Shown piece after piece: positions 54,033 through 64,000 of a stretch of DNA of 64,000 bases (its first letter is position 1; every line of letters begins with the position of its first letter). The DNA is taken from the NCBI GenBank assembly GCA_020740775.1, contig JAHEWK010000004.1:2294001-2358000 (forward strand). Direction: 5' to 3'. Both the position numbers and the translations under genes were made by a program. This DNA is from Ilyonectria destructans (Eukaryota; Ascomycota; Sordariomycetes; Hypocreales; Nectriaceae). The notes beneath the pieces are model-generated. The model had not been told where the DNA came from and did no database searches. It saw nothing but the letters and a program-made list of their open reading frames with translations.

Positions 54033-57000
54033 TTAGTCCATCTTTTCGTCCACATAAGGCGGTGGCATGTCTTCGCTCGTCGTGCTTGGTTGTGGCGCCG
54101 GCTCATTGTCAATGACCTCAACGTCTCCATCGGCATCCGTGGCCGGCTCATTCTCGGCCTCAGGGGCCGGTGTCGGAACTCGTCGCTTAGGAACATCCAC
54201 ATATGCATCCTTGTCGTTGTCTCGGACGTAACAAAGGAAGTACGGCTCGCCGCTGGTACTCAGAGACGCCAGCACCTCGTCCGTGCTGGGGTTCGCCTCC
54301 ACGTTCGAGTCGTTGTACTTTCGCCAGACGTTCCGCTCAAAGTCATGGATCCAAACCCAATAATGGCCAGATGTCAAATGCCCTCGATGGCAAATGACCG
54401 CGTGGAGGCGATACGGGATGTTCTTAAGCCCGGAGTAGTGCTGCTCCAGCGCTTCCTCCCGCTCGCGCAGTTCTGTCGTCATCATTTCCCTCACCTCGGC
54501 TTCGATCATCTCAATGCCTGTAGGGTTCACGAGTGATTCAGGGATAGTATCCTCTGTTTTCTGTGGATTGATGAGGAGGAAGTCATCCTCGACGGGGCCA
54601 TCGAAGTCCCAGTTTTCCTCGGCAAGTAATAGAGGATCATCAGCATTCCCATTCTCGACCGGAGCCGCGGCCGTTGGTTCGATGATATGTCCAGAATCAT
54701 AGCCCTCAAGGAAAGCCCCGGTCGAGGGGCTCAGCTCCACTGTCGCCTTCTGCGACTTGAGATCAGATATCCGATTGGCAATCATCCAATTCTCCACCCG
54801 TTGCTGAAATTCAGGAGAATCTTGAGGGGCATCCATGTATCGATCCAGGTATAGAGTCTCCGGAATGTCGACCGGATTGCCGTTCTTGCTGCCCATCGAC
54901 TGCGAGCGCTGAATGAGTACGTGCAGCACAGGTGGAAGTGTCTTGATCGCGGTGTATCGAGATAATTTGCTTTCCTCAATGATTTGCTGGTCAAAATTCC
55001 GACCAAGAGCGTCGTAGAGGGAGCATGTTCCTTCAGCGGCCGGGAATGCAGTGATTGATCTGTCGAAACTGACTTCTTGTTGATATGTCTTCTCGTCGAA
55101 CTTCTTGGTGTAGTTGATGGTTGTGACAAAGAATGTCTCCATGATCTTCTCCAGTTGAATGCCGGTCGACTCGTCAATGGAACTTGGTTCGATGGCAGCT
55201 TGAAGACGGTTGAGAATGCTCCCCATCACCTCCTCCACATCCTGCTGATCAGTGCCTGAGGATCTCTTCTGATGCTCCAGTGCAGTGAGAACCTTCTGAT
55301 CAACGGTTTGGACCTCCTCAACATCAAGCATTTTAACGTCAATGCTCTGCTCTCCCTCATCCTTGACATCATCCACCGCCACTACTGTTGTGGCCGGCTC
55401 AGAGCCCTTGGGATCGTGCTCGGCTTTCTCTTTCGAAGTTTCAGTGTCCGCTACTTCGATCACGGACTCAATCACCTGAGGCTCCGTTGTTGCAGGCGAC
55501 TTTTCAACTTTCTCATATGAAAGGTCGGAGTCTTCGTCTCCTTGTTCAACGAGCGTCTGCGAGCTCACAGTGCTAGCGGTCTCGATAGAGTCGGGAACGG
55601 GGGTTTCAATGGCATTAACCATTTCCACATCCTCAGGAGTATGGGTGGGGGGCGCAGGCGATGGGCGGGCGGGCAAAGGCGGGGGCTTGGGTGCAGAAGA
55701 TGGTTCCGATGTCTGCTTCGAGTCGTTGAGAAGTGTGTGTGTGGATAAGAGAACAGCGTTTGCTAGTCGCTGGGAAGGTCGGGTAGCAACTTTATCAGAC
55801 GTCTCTAGATTGTCAAAGAGCTCCGAAAGCTCTTGTGCAACTAGTTTGTGTCAGCGTTGATTCAAAGGAGATGGGTACGGAGTTGTCCTTACAGGCCTGG
55901 GCGACCACGGCTTCACCACGATCCATTTGCATCTTGTTTCCGCCCAGCAGTCGTGCTTTGATGCTCTCATCGTTCAAATCGAGCTTGAATGATTCATAAT
56001 TGAGGGCGATGTCTCGAACTGGCTTGACTGTGAAGAGATACTGAAGAAGACTGTTGAGATAGCACGTGTTGCCAATGTTCTCCAGTCCGACGGGCAGGTC
56101 GTAATTGACCGGGCGGTCTTGGGTTGGTAGGTTACCACTGCCGCCGGACACAGCAATACCATTTTGCTGGCGCATCTCGTTGACGGTCCATTTAAGGTCT
56201 ATCGAGTTGGTGTGGTCTGCAATCGCCTCCATCGCATCGAGGTAGGTTGCCTTTTCCTCCTTGCTACTGCTCGCCTCAACCTAAATCGTTCGTCAGCGTC
56301 TCTAGTAACAACCATGGAAACTGCTAGAAGTGACATAGCGTAGGATCAACTTACCTTGGCTTTTGCTGCGTCCAGCGCTTCAGGGCCGAAGCCGCTAGAG
56401 CCGACGAGGCCAAGTATGACTTTGCTGGTAGCCATCGACATTTTTCCGTCGGCCTCCATCAAGAGCGTGGCTTGATATGTATCATCGGTGGATGCCTGCG
56501 CGATCAAAAGAAGCATAGATCTGGCAGTCGTGGCGTCGCCGGGGTCCTTCGCTAGCTTTTGTCTGAAGGCTTGAATCAAGGCGTCCGATGCGTAGTTGTT
56601 CGGGGGTTGGAGGCCCAGAAAAGTCAACGCCTGAGAGACGAGTCCGTCGTCGTCGTTAGTGCTTTGCTGCTGAAGTTGACTCTCAAATACGGAAGACTGT
56701 GTCATGGCGTAGTCGGAAAGTTGTTCGTCATTGAGGTCGTTCGCAATGCCCATCAGCGCCTCAATCAGGTCTCTTCGTTTGCTCGGCACTAACTCCCACT
56801 GTCGCTTGTACGCATTGACAATCACCTCCTTTGGTTGGTTCGGCAGCACGCCAAGCAGTTTGTACCGCTGAATGTTGACCAGTGCATTTTCATCGATGTT
56901 CAACACTTCCTGACACTGCAGATCTGCGTGGAGAACCGGTGTACAAAGCTCCGCCGTTGGCCCTGCTTTATGGATGAGGCACTGGACTTCAGCCCTGACG

Positions 57001-58032
57001 TCCTCTAAGTAGGCACGATAAGTGCCGATCTCAGTGGTTCCAGAAGGGCCTCCAGGAGGAGATGGGGATGATGGAGTGAAGGAGCCTTCGTCGACACCAT
57101 CGGATTCTTCGACTTGTTCTGAGAATTCCAACTCCCGGAAGATGCGAAAGCAGCGCGGGCCGAATAGGACAGCGAAGCGCTTGTTCCTCTTGGAGATGCT
57201 CCTGACATCTTCCGGCACGACCGCCTCGAGGAGATTCTTCAAATAGGTGTTCAGATTCTGAGGGGCTTGATACGCCCAGTCATCTGTCGCTGCACCATAA
57301 CGTGTCGGCTCCTGTTCTTTCGCAATGTGTAAAGTTTCCAAAATGGCGTCTTGGTCTCGGAGAAGAGTAATCCACCAAGACGGCATGCGAGGTTCTGAAA
57401 CTTCGAGGGTGACTTGAAAGGTACATGGGGGAGCTGAGCAGACGAAGTTCTCTCGAGCAAGCAAAGGGTAGTACTTTGAGGTGTCCTTGGCGATGATGGG
57501 GTCCGACTCCGATCCAGCCCAGACGAGATGATGCCAGGGGAACTGGGCGTCTCGCATCGGCCACTTGGCTTGTTTCGGATTGCATATATCTTCGCAGTGC
57601 GACTCATCCCAGGCCATCTTGAAGACGAAATGAAAGTGGCAGTCCAGGCACACTGACGAGAGGACACGGGTGGAGGGCGTGGAGAAGCTCTGGTTGCCAT
57701 TTATCACCAGCCTATGGGGATGTTGCCAGGCGTACGGAGCATCTAGGTTCGCATGTCGTGCTCGCTCGAAGAGATCGCAGGTCGTGAAATCGTTATGGAC
57801 AAGCTCGTATATCCATCGTGAAGGGTGGCATCCTGGAGCGGTGGAAAGTCAGCGGATTGAGCACTCCCTTGGACAAATGGACCATACCTGGCATCTCCCT
57901 GCCTGGGGCGAGATTCATCTTCATGGGGGTATTGTTGCGAGGGACGAACTCTCCAGGAGTCGTCCCTGGCAATGCCGCGTAGGTGCTGCCATCGATGTCC
58001 TGCTGGGACCGGAGGTCGTATCGGTCGGCCAT
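54033..58032 (-). CDS. UBP2: Ubiquitin C-terminal hydrolase UBP2-like
   Basis: Four exons: 58032-57888, 57832-56355, 56280-55893 and 55840-54033. The introns are 55, 74 and 52 nt, and they give 1,272 residues. It is a cysteine protease of the USP class that removes ubiquitin, notably K63 chains in yeast Ubp2. The N-terminal half (about residues 1-560) is the UBP2-type helical extension with a Cys-rich start (CLDCHFHFVF). The Cys box is LENIGNTCYLNSLLQYLF in exon 3. The His box is YRLHAVICHRGHLTSGHYWV, followed by WRKYNDSNVE and YFLCYVRDND near the C-terminus. An acidic insertion separates the two boxes. The C-terminal tail is Pro/Glu-rich. Exon 1 is placed by the join REMPGCHPSRWIYELVHNDF, which keeps phase. 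No catalytic residue appears lost. Confidence 0.92.
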
Positions 58033-58846
58033 GGATACAGCTGGCTGGTGGTGTGGTCCTCGAGTAGTTTAAGGGCGACGGTATTGAAGACGCAAGATAG
58101 AAATAGCTGAGGTGCAGTGGCAGTGCTGGCTGGATCTACCGAAACGCTAAGTGTAGGAGGCGACACTCTTCGACGAAGCGCCACGAGGAAAAGCGTGAGG
58201 AGCTTCCTTGTCTATCGCAGGATCGGTCGGGTTTTCGAGCGCAAAAGGGTGGTGGGATGTTTTCAGAAAGGTTTGGGTAGTATGGAGGGTTGGAAGAGAT
58301 GCTCGAGTGTGGAATGGTGTGGAAGGGCTAAATGCAACCGGTGATGCTGTCGATGGTCGAGTCGAGGGGTGCCTCTCTCAAGCTGAGGCTCATTTGACCA
58401 TAGTTTCCGTGCCGATGTTCGTGGTTGAAGGCGGAAGGTGACGGACAAGGCAGCCGTTTAACAGAGGACAAGATAGGCAGCCTGTTAAAGGTGTTGACGT
58501 GGGTGCTGGTGGCAATTTGGCGACTTCGCTGACGCAACCTTGGTGATGACGGAGCTCAAGCTCCCACCTCGAACCCTGTCGTGATGCGGGAGCCGGCGCT
58601 TGTGTGGCTGAGTCAGCAGCAACTTTTGGCGGGCACCTGCCAGCGCCTTTTGGTGCAACAACTTGATTGAGGCTTGTCAAACCACCACGTCAAAATGGTG
58701 GCGGAATTCGGTTTTGGCTCATCTTTCCCATCGCTCAATATTTTAACGGGATTTTACTTGTTTAAACTCGATCTACGGTTACTTCCCCTTCGACTGCACC
58801 TTGGCCCTATGTATCCCCCCCGCCCTCCATCCTGGCCACTGGGCGC
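58033..58846. other. Intergenic region upstream of UBP2
   Basis: 814 bp between the UBP2 start and the 3' end of the HET gene (both minus strand). The small open frames here are not supported. It presumably holds the UBP2 promoter. Confidence 0.4.
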
Positions 58847-60946
58847 TTACACGAAAACCAGCTCCTGTTCCACCAGCTCACCCCGCTCCAACAGTGCTAC
58901 CGCTTCTCCATCCATCATTCCCTCAACATATGCCTCCCCTAACACGAGGAAATTCTCCCCCATTGGCCTTATCACCAAGGGCGTACTGCATCCAAACACG
59001 ACACAAATCATGTCACCGGTTTGGACCTGCTCCTCGAGCGATCCGCGCGTGTTGTCTGGTACCCACCCTAGGTAGCCCTTTTGCGTGAACATCAACCGCC
59101 TACCGATCCCGGATCGATCAGCCGCCAAAAATACTTCGGCGTAGTCGAACTCGGAAGCTTCCTCTGGGATCAGATCTGTGAAGTATTCGCCCAGACACTT
59201 GCCACCCATCTTCATCTTGTCGTGGACCTTGTTCCACCCCACCCATCGGAAGTAGTACGCTTCTTGATCCTTCATCCACGGCCACCCCAGAGACTCAAAC
59301 TGCTCAAACGCCGAATCGTATGCCCTGGGTAGATTGAGTAAAGCGCTATGTCGCTCACTAACATGCTCGCCATTTGAAACACGCCCGAGGAGCAAGGCGC
59401 TGTACAATGCTTTGGGCGTGTCGCTATAGATGCTTGTCCATGTTTCTGGTTGCACAACCGTCGTTATGTCCCATTCAAAATGGCCACGCTTGCAGGCCCC
59501 GAGCCCACACACTGTATCTAGAATGAACCCCTGGCATTTAAGCAGCTGGCCACCAGTAAGAAAGGAATACTGCGGCCGTCTTTGCCCGTCTGCACAGTAA
59601 ATCGTCTCTGGTCGAGGTTCTGGGGTGCCAGGAGTCCAAAACGGGCCGATGAAAACGGACTCCGGCTTGGAATACCGGAGTCTGCCTCGCCAAGTCCAGT
59701 CCACAACCCATGAAAGCGTGTGAGCGCTACCCCAAGGGTTAGCTTCTCGAAGTGGCTCCAGGTTGCCGTAGTGTTCGATGAAAGCAACGGTAGTTGCGCG
59801 GAAGATCTCTGCTGTTGACTTTGAGTATTTACAAACCAGCCGTTGTACAATAGCAGGATCCATCATCCCAAGAAGGCCAAAGACTTTGTCCTTCTCATCA
59901 CGACTTTCAGACTTGGCGAGTTCAAGGAGCTTTCTCATACCTTGCCGCTCTCCGCCCCTGACTTCGTACTTACTCAGTGGCCGTAGGTCCTGGTGGACCA
60001 GATGAATGCTGGCTGTCGCCCACCGTGGGTCTGAACCAATATCCTTATTCTTCACTTCGCTCTTCAACAGCCAATCTTTAGCGGCCCAAATGCCCCCATG
60101 ATACAGAGTGGAAATGCCGTGAGTGAAAGTTGACCAGTCCAGGGTATGCCCTCCGCACTTCAACACAGTTGAGTTTGATCCGAGAACCAGCTCCTGAATA
60201 ATCCACAATCGCGACCAATACGGCCGCTTCATGAGACTGTTGAGGCCATAAAATGCAGAATTACCAAAATATGTTGGATTCGTTTCCAGTGAATCTGATA
60301 ATTCATCCTTCTCTTCATTGTTCAGGCGAGCGAGGCCACATAGGAGATGCATTCCTTGATCAGTGTCGTCTGCTGCTGGTCCCAACCATGCGATGACTGC
60401 CCATGCCTGAGAGTAAATCTCCCGCATCCTAGATACTTGCTCCGCGGTCTCATTTTCGTCGAGTTGATTGATGCATAGTGCGTCGACCCACAACTTGTAC
60501 TTGTCCGCAAAGCGCCCTTTGTCTACCCTCAACTCGCGCAATGCTTCTTCCAAGTTTTTTGTCACCGTCGTCTCTTGGCCGTTGACAATAATCTTTCCAG
60601 CTTGGTCTGTACCCCAGACATATGATAACGCCGCAAAGTCGCCCCAAGAGAAGCGAAAGCAGTTGAGTGTTGGAGTGAAGGAGCCCATCGAACGAGTCGC
60701 TGGAAGTCGACTCACTACCTTGGCTCGCTGGATAGATGCCCATGTCGAGATCAACCAGCGTCTAGGTGTGCTCGGAGAGTCGTATGAATGAAGGAACTGG
60801 CGGTAAACGGGGGTTGTCTCAGTGAGAGAAAATGTTTCCAGTGAACAACAAAGAACGCCATTCTCAAGTTGCGGATGTATGGTGATCAAGCGAACCTCTC
60901 CTTCCGCCAAAGGACGGTAAAGGACTCCCTGCGAAATACTACCCAT
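58847..60946 (-). CDS. Heterokaryon-incompatibility (HET) domain protein
   Basis: A single exon of 699 residues. The HET domain occupies about residues 95-270 and shows its three conserved blocks: FAALSYVWGT, then YKLWVDALCINQLDENETAE, then MREIYSQAWAVIAWLGPAAD. The remainder (WIIQELVLGSN, DKVFGLLGMMDPAIVQRLV and VDWTWRGRLRYSK) matches the usual C-terminal part of these fungal proteins. HET domains are related to TIR domains and trigger cell death after non-self fusion. Most members in a genome have unknown partners, and nothing here identifies one. The gene is intact and intronless; it sits among otherwise conserved genes. Confidence 0.92.
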   Translation of the reverse strand: MGSISQGVLYRPLAEGEVRLITIHPQLENGVLCCSLETFSLTETTPVYRQFLHSYDSPSTPRRWLISTWASIQRAKVVSRLPATRSMGSFTPTLNCFRFSWGDFAALSYVWGTDQAGKIIVNGQETTVTKNLEEALRELRVDKGRFADKYKLWVDALCINQLDENETAEQVSRMREIYSQAWAVIAWLGPAADDTDQGMHLLCGLARLNNEEKDELSDSLETNPTYFGNSAFYGLNSLMKRPYWSRLWIIQELVLGSNSTVLKCGGHTLDWSTFTHGISTLYHGGIWAAKDWLLKSEVKNKDIGSDPRWATASIHLVHQDLRPLSKYEVRGGERQGMRKLLELAKSESRDEKDKVFGLLGMMDPAIVQRLVCKYSKSTAEIFRATTVAFIEHYGNLEPLREANPWGSAHTLSWVVDWTWRGRLRYSKPESVFIGPFWTPGTPEPRPETIYCADGQRRPQYSFLTGGQLLKCQGFILDTVCGLGACKRGHFEWDITTVVQPETWTSIYSDTPKALYSALLLGRVSNGEHVSERHSALLNLPRAYDSAFEQFESLGWPWMKDQEAYYFRWVGWNKVHDKMKMGGKCLGEYFTDLIPEEASEFDYAEVFLAADRSGIGRRLMFTQKGYLGWVPDNTRGSLEEQVQTGDMICVVFGCSTPLVIRPMGENFLVLGEAYVEGMMDGEAVALLERGELVEQELVFV

Positions 60947-61653
60947 TGCGTATCGCCCTAAACAGTCCTGTGCTCAGTAGCATACACTGTTTCAATTTCG
61001 ATGTGCCTGTTTCACTCGCATGTAGGAAGAAATATTCTGGACGGTCTGCAAGCGCAGGGCTGCACAGCGAGGCAGACTCGACCAACCAAAAGTGCGGAGG
61101 CGGTCAGCTCCAGTTTCTCTAGCCTGACTCTAGCGTCTGGTCGGACAAGATGCGCTGAGGAGGCGCTGTAGGGAAGTCGATTTTAGGCATTTGGCGTAAA
61201 CTAGTGGCAGCCTGCCGCAGATCGCCACAACGCCTAACCCCGCCATTCTTAGAGGCGAACGATCTGATAATAGAGCCACAACGCCCACATTTCATTACTT
61301 CCCTGTGTGTGCGCTGTCGGACCAAATGTTGGTCAAGGCTAGTTGAGTCCACTTGCCTGGGTTACTTACGTTTATTTCGTATTTAAGAGTGATATCACTC
61401 TAGGAGCTACATAATGATGTCACAAGTCAAGTGAGGCAGCCTCCAGGTTGCTCCCGGAACCCTTCTACGACGGCAATGCAACCAGCGTTTCGGAGGCCGG
61501 AACGTACACAGCCGGCATCGGGAACATCCTGTGGCACTTTACGTCCGCATCCTTCTGTGGATGGGAATTGACGCACTCCGATTATCTTGCAATCTCCCCA
61601 CTCGCTAAGCAAGCTTCTGGTCTTCCACTCCGCGACTTCGCTCGTACTCGACC
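60947..61653. promoter_or_regulatory. Divergent upstream region, HET gene / hydantoinase-like gene
   Basis: A 707-bp gap with no recognisable gene that should contain both promoters. Confidence 0.4.
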
Positions 61654-64000
61654 ATGGCAGCAAACACGAGTTCGCGGCGCCTCCGCATAGGTGTCGATGT
61701 CGGCGGCACCAACACTGACGGCGTCATCATCGACCCTTTCCAGTCTGCGGCCCAGGATAAAGGTATTTTAGCCTGGCACAAAGCACCCACGACAACAAAC
61801 CCTAGCCTCGGAATCAGCGATGCCATCACTGCCATGTTCAAAACTACGGCCATCAAGACCGAAGATGTGGCAAGCGTGACCATCGGGACGACTCATTTCG
61901 TCAACGCCGTGGTCGAGAGAGATGCTGTCAGGCTTTCTCCCGTAGCCGTCATTCGTCTTTGTGGACCGTTTTCCAAGCACACACCTCCATGTGTGGATTG
62001 GCCTGATGACATGCGCGAGTTGATCCTCGGACACTATGCCTTGGTGAAGGGTGGATTGGAAGTGGATGGGCATTTAATCTCCGACATCGACGAGAGTGAG
62101 ATCAAGACACAGTGCGCCGTTATTCGCGAGAAAGGAATCAAGAGCGTTGTAGTGATAGGGGTTTTCAGCCCCATCGATACTGTTGAGAAACAAGAGGAAC
62201 GGACGGCGGACATCATCAAAGCAGAGATCCCAGGATGTGATGTCGTCTGCTCAAAGGAAGTCGCGAATCTTGGCTTCCTCGAGCGAGAAAATGCGGCTAT
62301 TCTCAACGCATCTATTCTACCATTTGCACGCAAAACGATCCGGTCATTCCACGAGCCCGTCAAACGACTTGGGCTGAACTGCCCTGTCTTCATTACGCAG
62401 AACGATGGTACCGTGCTGTCTGGAGAAGTTGCTGCTCGACTGCCTATTCGAACATTCTCAAGCGGTCCCACGAACAGTATGAGAGGAGCTGCCTTTTTGG
62501 TACAGGGTGAGCCGAACGAGTCGATGATGGTGGTTGACATTGGCGGCACGACTACCGATGTAGGAATTTTGCTTGCAAACGGATTCCCACGTCAACAAGC
62601 AGCCTATAGTAATCTTTCAGGCGTGAGGATGAACTTTTCCTGCCCAGAAATCAAAAGCATCGGCCTCGGCGGAGGTTCTATTGTCCGGAAAGAAAATGGT
62701 CTCTCCATCGGTCCAGATAGTGTGGGATACAAGCTCCCCCAGGAAGCTGTTGTTTTTGGTGGCAAAGTCCTGACTACAACTGACTGTACTGTTTTGGGGA
62801 ACCCGGACGTCAAAATCGGCGACCCTGAGTTGGTCAAGGGTGCATTATCGGAAGGCGAGCTCATCAATTTTAAGACGTTGATGAAACACAAGCTGGAGAA
62901 GGTCATCGACACCATGAAAACTTCGATTGAAGACATCCCGGTTCTTCTGGTAGGAGGAGGCGCAGTCATTGCCCCAGATGAGCTCAAAGGAGCGAGTAAA
63001 GTGTTGAAGCCCCAGTGGTCCCAAGTGGCGAATGCAATTGGCGCTGCTATGGCAAGAGTCAGCGCCGTCGTGGACACGATCAAGTCCACTGGATCACAGA
63101 CAACCAAAGAAATCCTCGAGGAGGTTAGTAAGGAGGCTATCGAGAGAGTGGTCACAGCTGGAGCCGCACGCTCATCGGTTTCCATTGTGGAGCAGGAAAC
63201 CCTGCCGCTTCCGGTGAGTCCAGCAGCGATCTTCAACCTGACAATGGGATCTAACCAGTGGCACATAGTACGTTGCGAACAAATCGCGGTTCATCGTTCG
63301 TGCTACTGGCGACTTTGACTTCGCTCGAATTGATCTCACTCCGGAATTGGTTGATGAACCAGTAGAGCCAGAGCAGGAAATGGACAAGTACGAAAAAATA
63401 GCGAAGAACAAGAGCTCTCAGCAAGGCGGTAACGAAGACATCGACATTCTTGCCTATCGACCCAACGTAAAGGACCGCGTCTGGTCCATCTCCGAAACCG
63501 ACCTCAGTTGGATCGCTACCGGCTGCTACATCCTAGGAACTGGAGGAGGTGGCTCTCCCTATTCATCAATGATCCGAATAAGAACCCAGCTCCGCAACGG
63601 GGCAACCGCCCGCATCATTAGTCCGGATGACTTGCCTGACGATGCCCAAGTTGGTTGCGGCGGAGGAGCAGGCAGCCCCACCGTGGCAATTGAGAAACTC
63701 GCCGGCGACGAGCTTCTTGAATCTCAGACAGAACTTTCTAAAATCTGCGATAAAGCGGCGACACACATGATTTCGGTCGAAATCGGCGGTGCGAACGGTC
63801 TCGGAGGGTTGATTTTGGGTTGCAGTACGAGCATGGACATTCCTACCGTGGATGGAGACTGGATGGGTAGAGCATACCCAACAAAATGGCAGACTACGCC
63901 CGTGGTCTTCAAGGAGCGTGACACAATTTGGTCTCCCATTGCTGTCAGCGATGGCAACGGAAATGTCCTCGTCATGCCGAAAGCGTCCTCCGATACCCAC
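61654..64000 (+). CDS. Hydantoinase A/oxoprolinase-DUF917 fusion protein, 3' end missing
   Basis: Two exons in the window: 61654-63213 and 63269 to the right edge, with a 55-nt intron (GTGAGT...CATAG, branch CTAAC). So 764 residues are visible and the C-terminus is cut off. The first part is a hydantoinase A/oxoprolinase: ATP-grasping LRIGVDVGGTNTDGVIID at the start, TIGTTHFVNAVVERD, and a second phosphate motif MMVVDIGGTTTDVGILLANG. After a charged linker, WSISETDLSWIATGCYILGT and GGGGSPY begin a DUF917 domain, continuing as VSVEIGGANGLGGLILG-like sequence. This fusion occurs in fungi and bacteria; the substrate is unknown but a cyclic amide (hydantoin or oxoproline type) is likely. The ATG at 61654 fits the family start. 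Confidence 0.88.

Noticed and set aside
63566..64000. Minus-strand ORF of 144 codons at the right edge
   Set aside because: Antisense of the DUF917 domain of the hydantoinase fusion gene.

Overview
The window comes from the nuclear genome of a filamentous ascomycete, most likely a Sordariomycete and possibly Hypocreales. The signs are short GT-AG introns (mostly 47-75 nt) with CTGAC/CTAAC branch sites, a split tRNA gene, Zn2Cys6 and HET-domain proteins, and a reducing PKS-NRPS cluster. No species is assigned. I rebuilt the exon models by hand from protein continuity and splice signals; in every case the phases close and the protein reads through.

Left flank (1-20 kb): mostly housekeeping. 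Features are APC1 (partial, running off the left edge), VPS41 of the HOPS complex (5 exons), a GPI-anchored Ser/Thr/Pro-rich surface protein, an intron-containing tRNA-Ala(AGC), a DUF6594-type membrane protein, mitochondrial GatB/PET112, a single-span membrane protein, a SET-domain protein with a signal peptide, and a mitochondrial J-domain protein (JID1-like).

Centre (20.7-44.8 kb): a complete-looking biosynthetic gene cluster. It holds a Zn2Cys6 regulator, a cytochrome P450, a SAM-methyltransferase-fold protein, a trans-acting enoyl reductase, a 4,032-residue PKS-NRPS (KS-MAT-DH-cMT-KR-ACP-C-A-T-R) and an old-yellow-enzyme-like protein. This is the gene set I know for ilicicolin H (iccA-E): the synthase with the trans-ER makes an acyl tetramic acid, the P450 expands the ring to a 2-pyridone, the methyltransferase-like protein is a pericyclase that forms the decalin, and the OYE-like protein epimerises the product. 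That assignment rests on gene content and is inference. The methyltransferase and OYE genes look broken in raw reading frames but are restored by ordinary introns. A 179-bp TA-flanked inverted-repeat (MITE-like) element lies just beyond the right edge of the cluster.

Right flank (46-64 kb): a GPR1/FUN34/YaaH transporter, a mitochondrial LEA-like protein, a 7-TM protein with a Cys-containing ectodomain, a mitochondrial enoyl-CoA hydratase, the deubiquitinase UBP2, a HET-domain protein, and a hydantoinase/oxoprolinase fused to a DUF917 domain that runs off the right edge. No transporter or target-duplicate resistance gene was seen inside the cluster.
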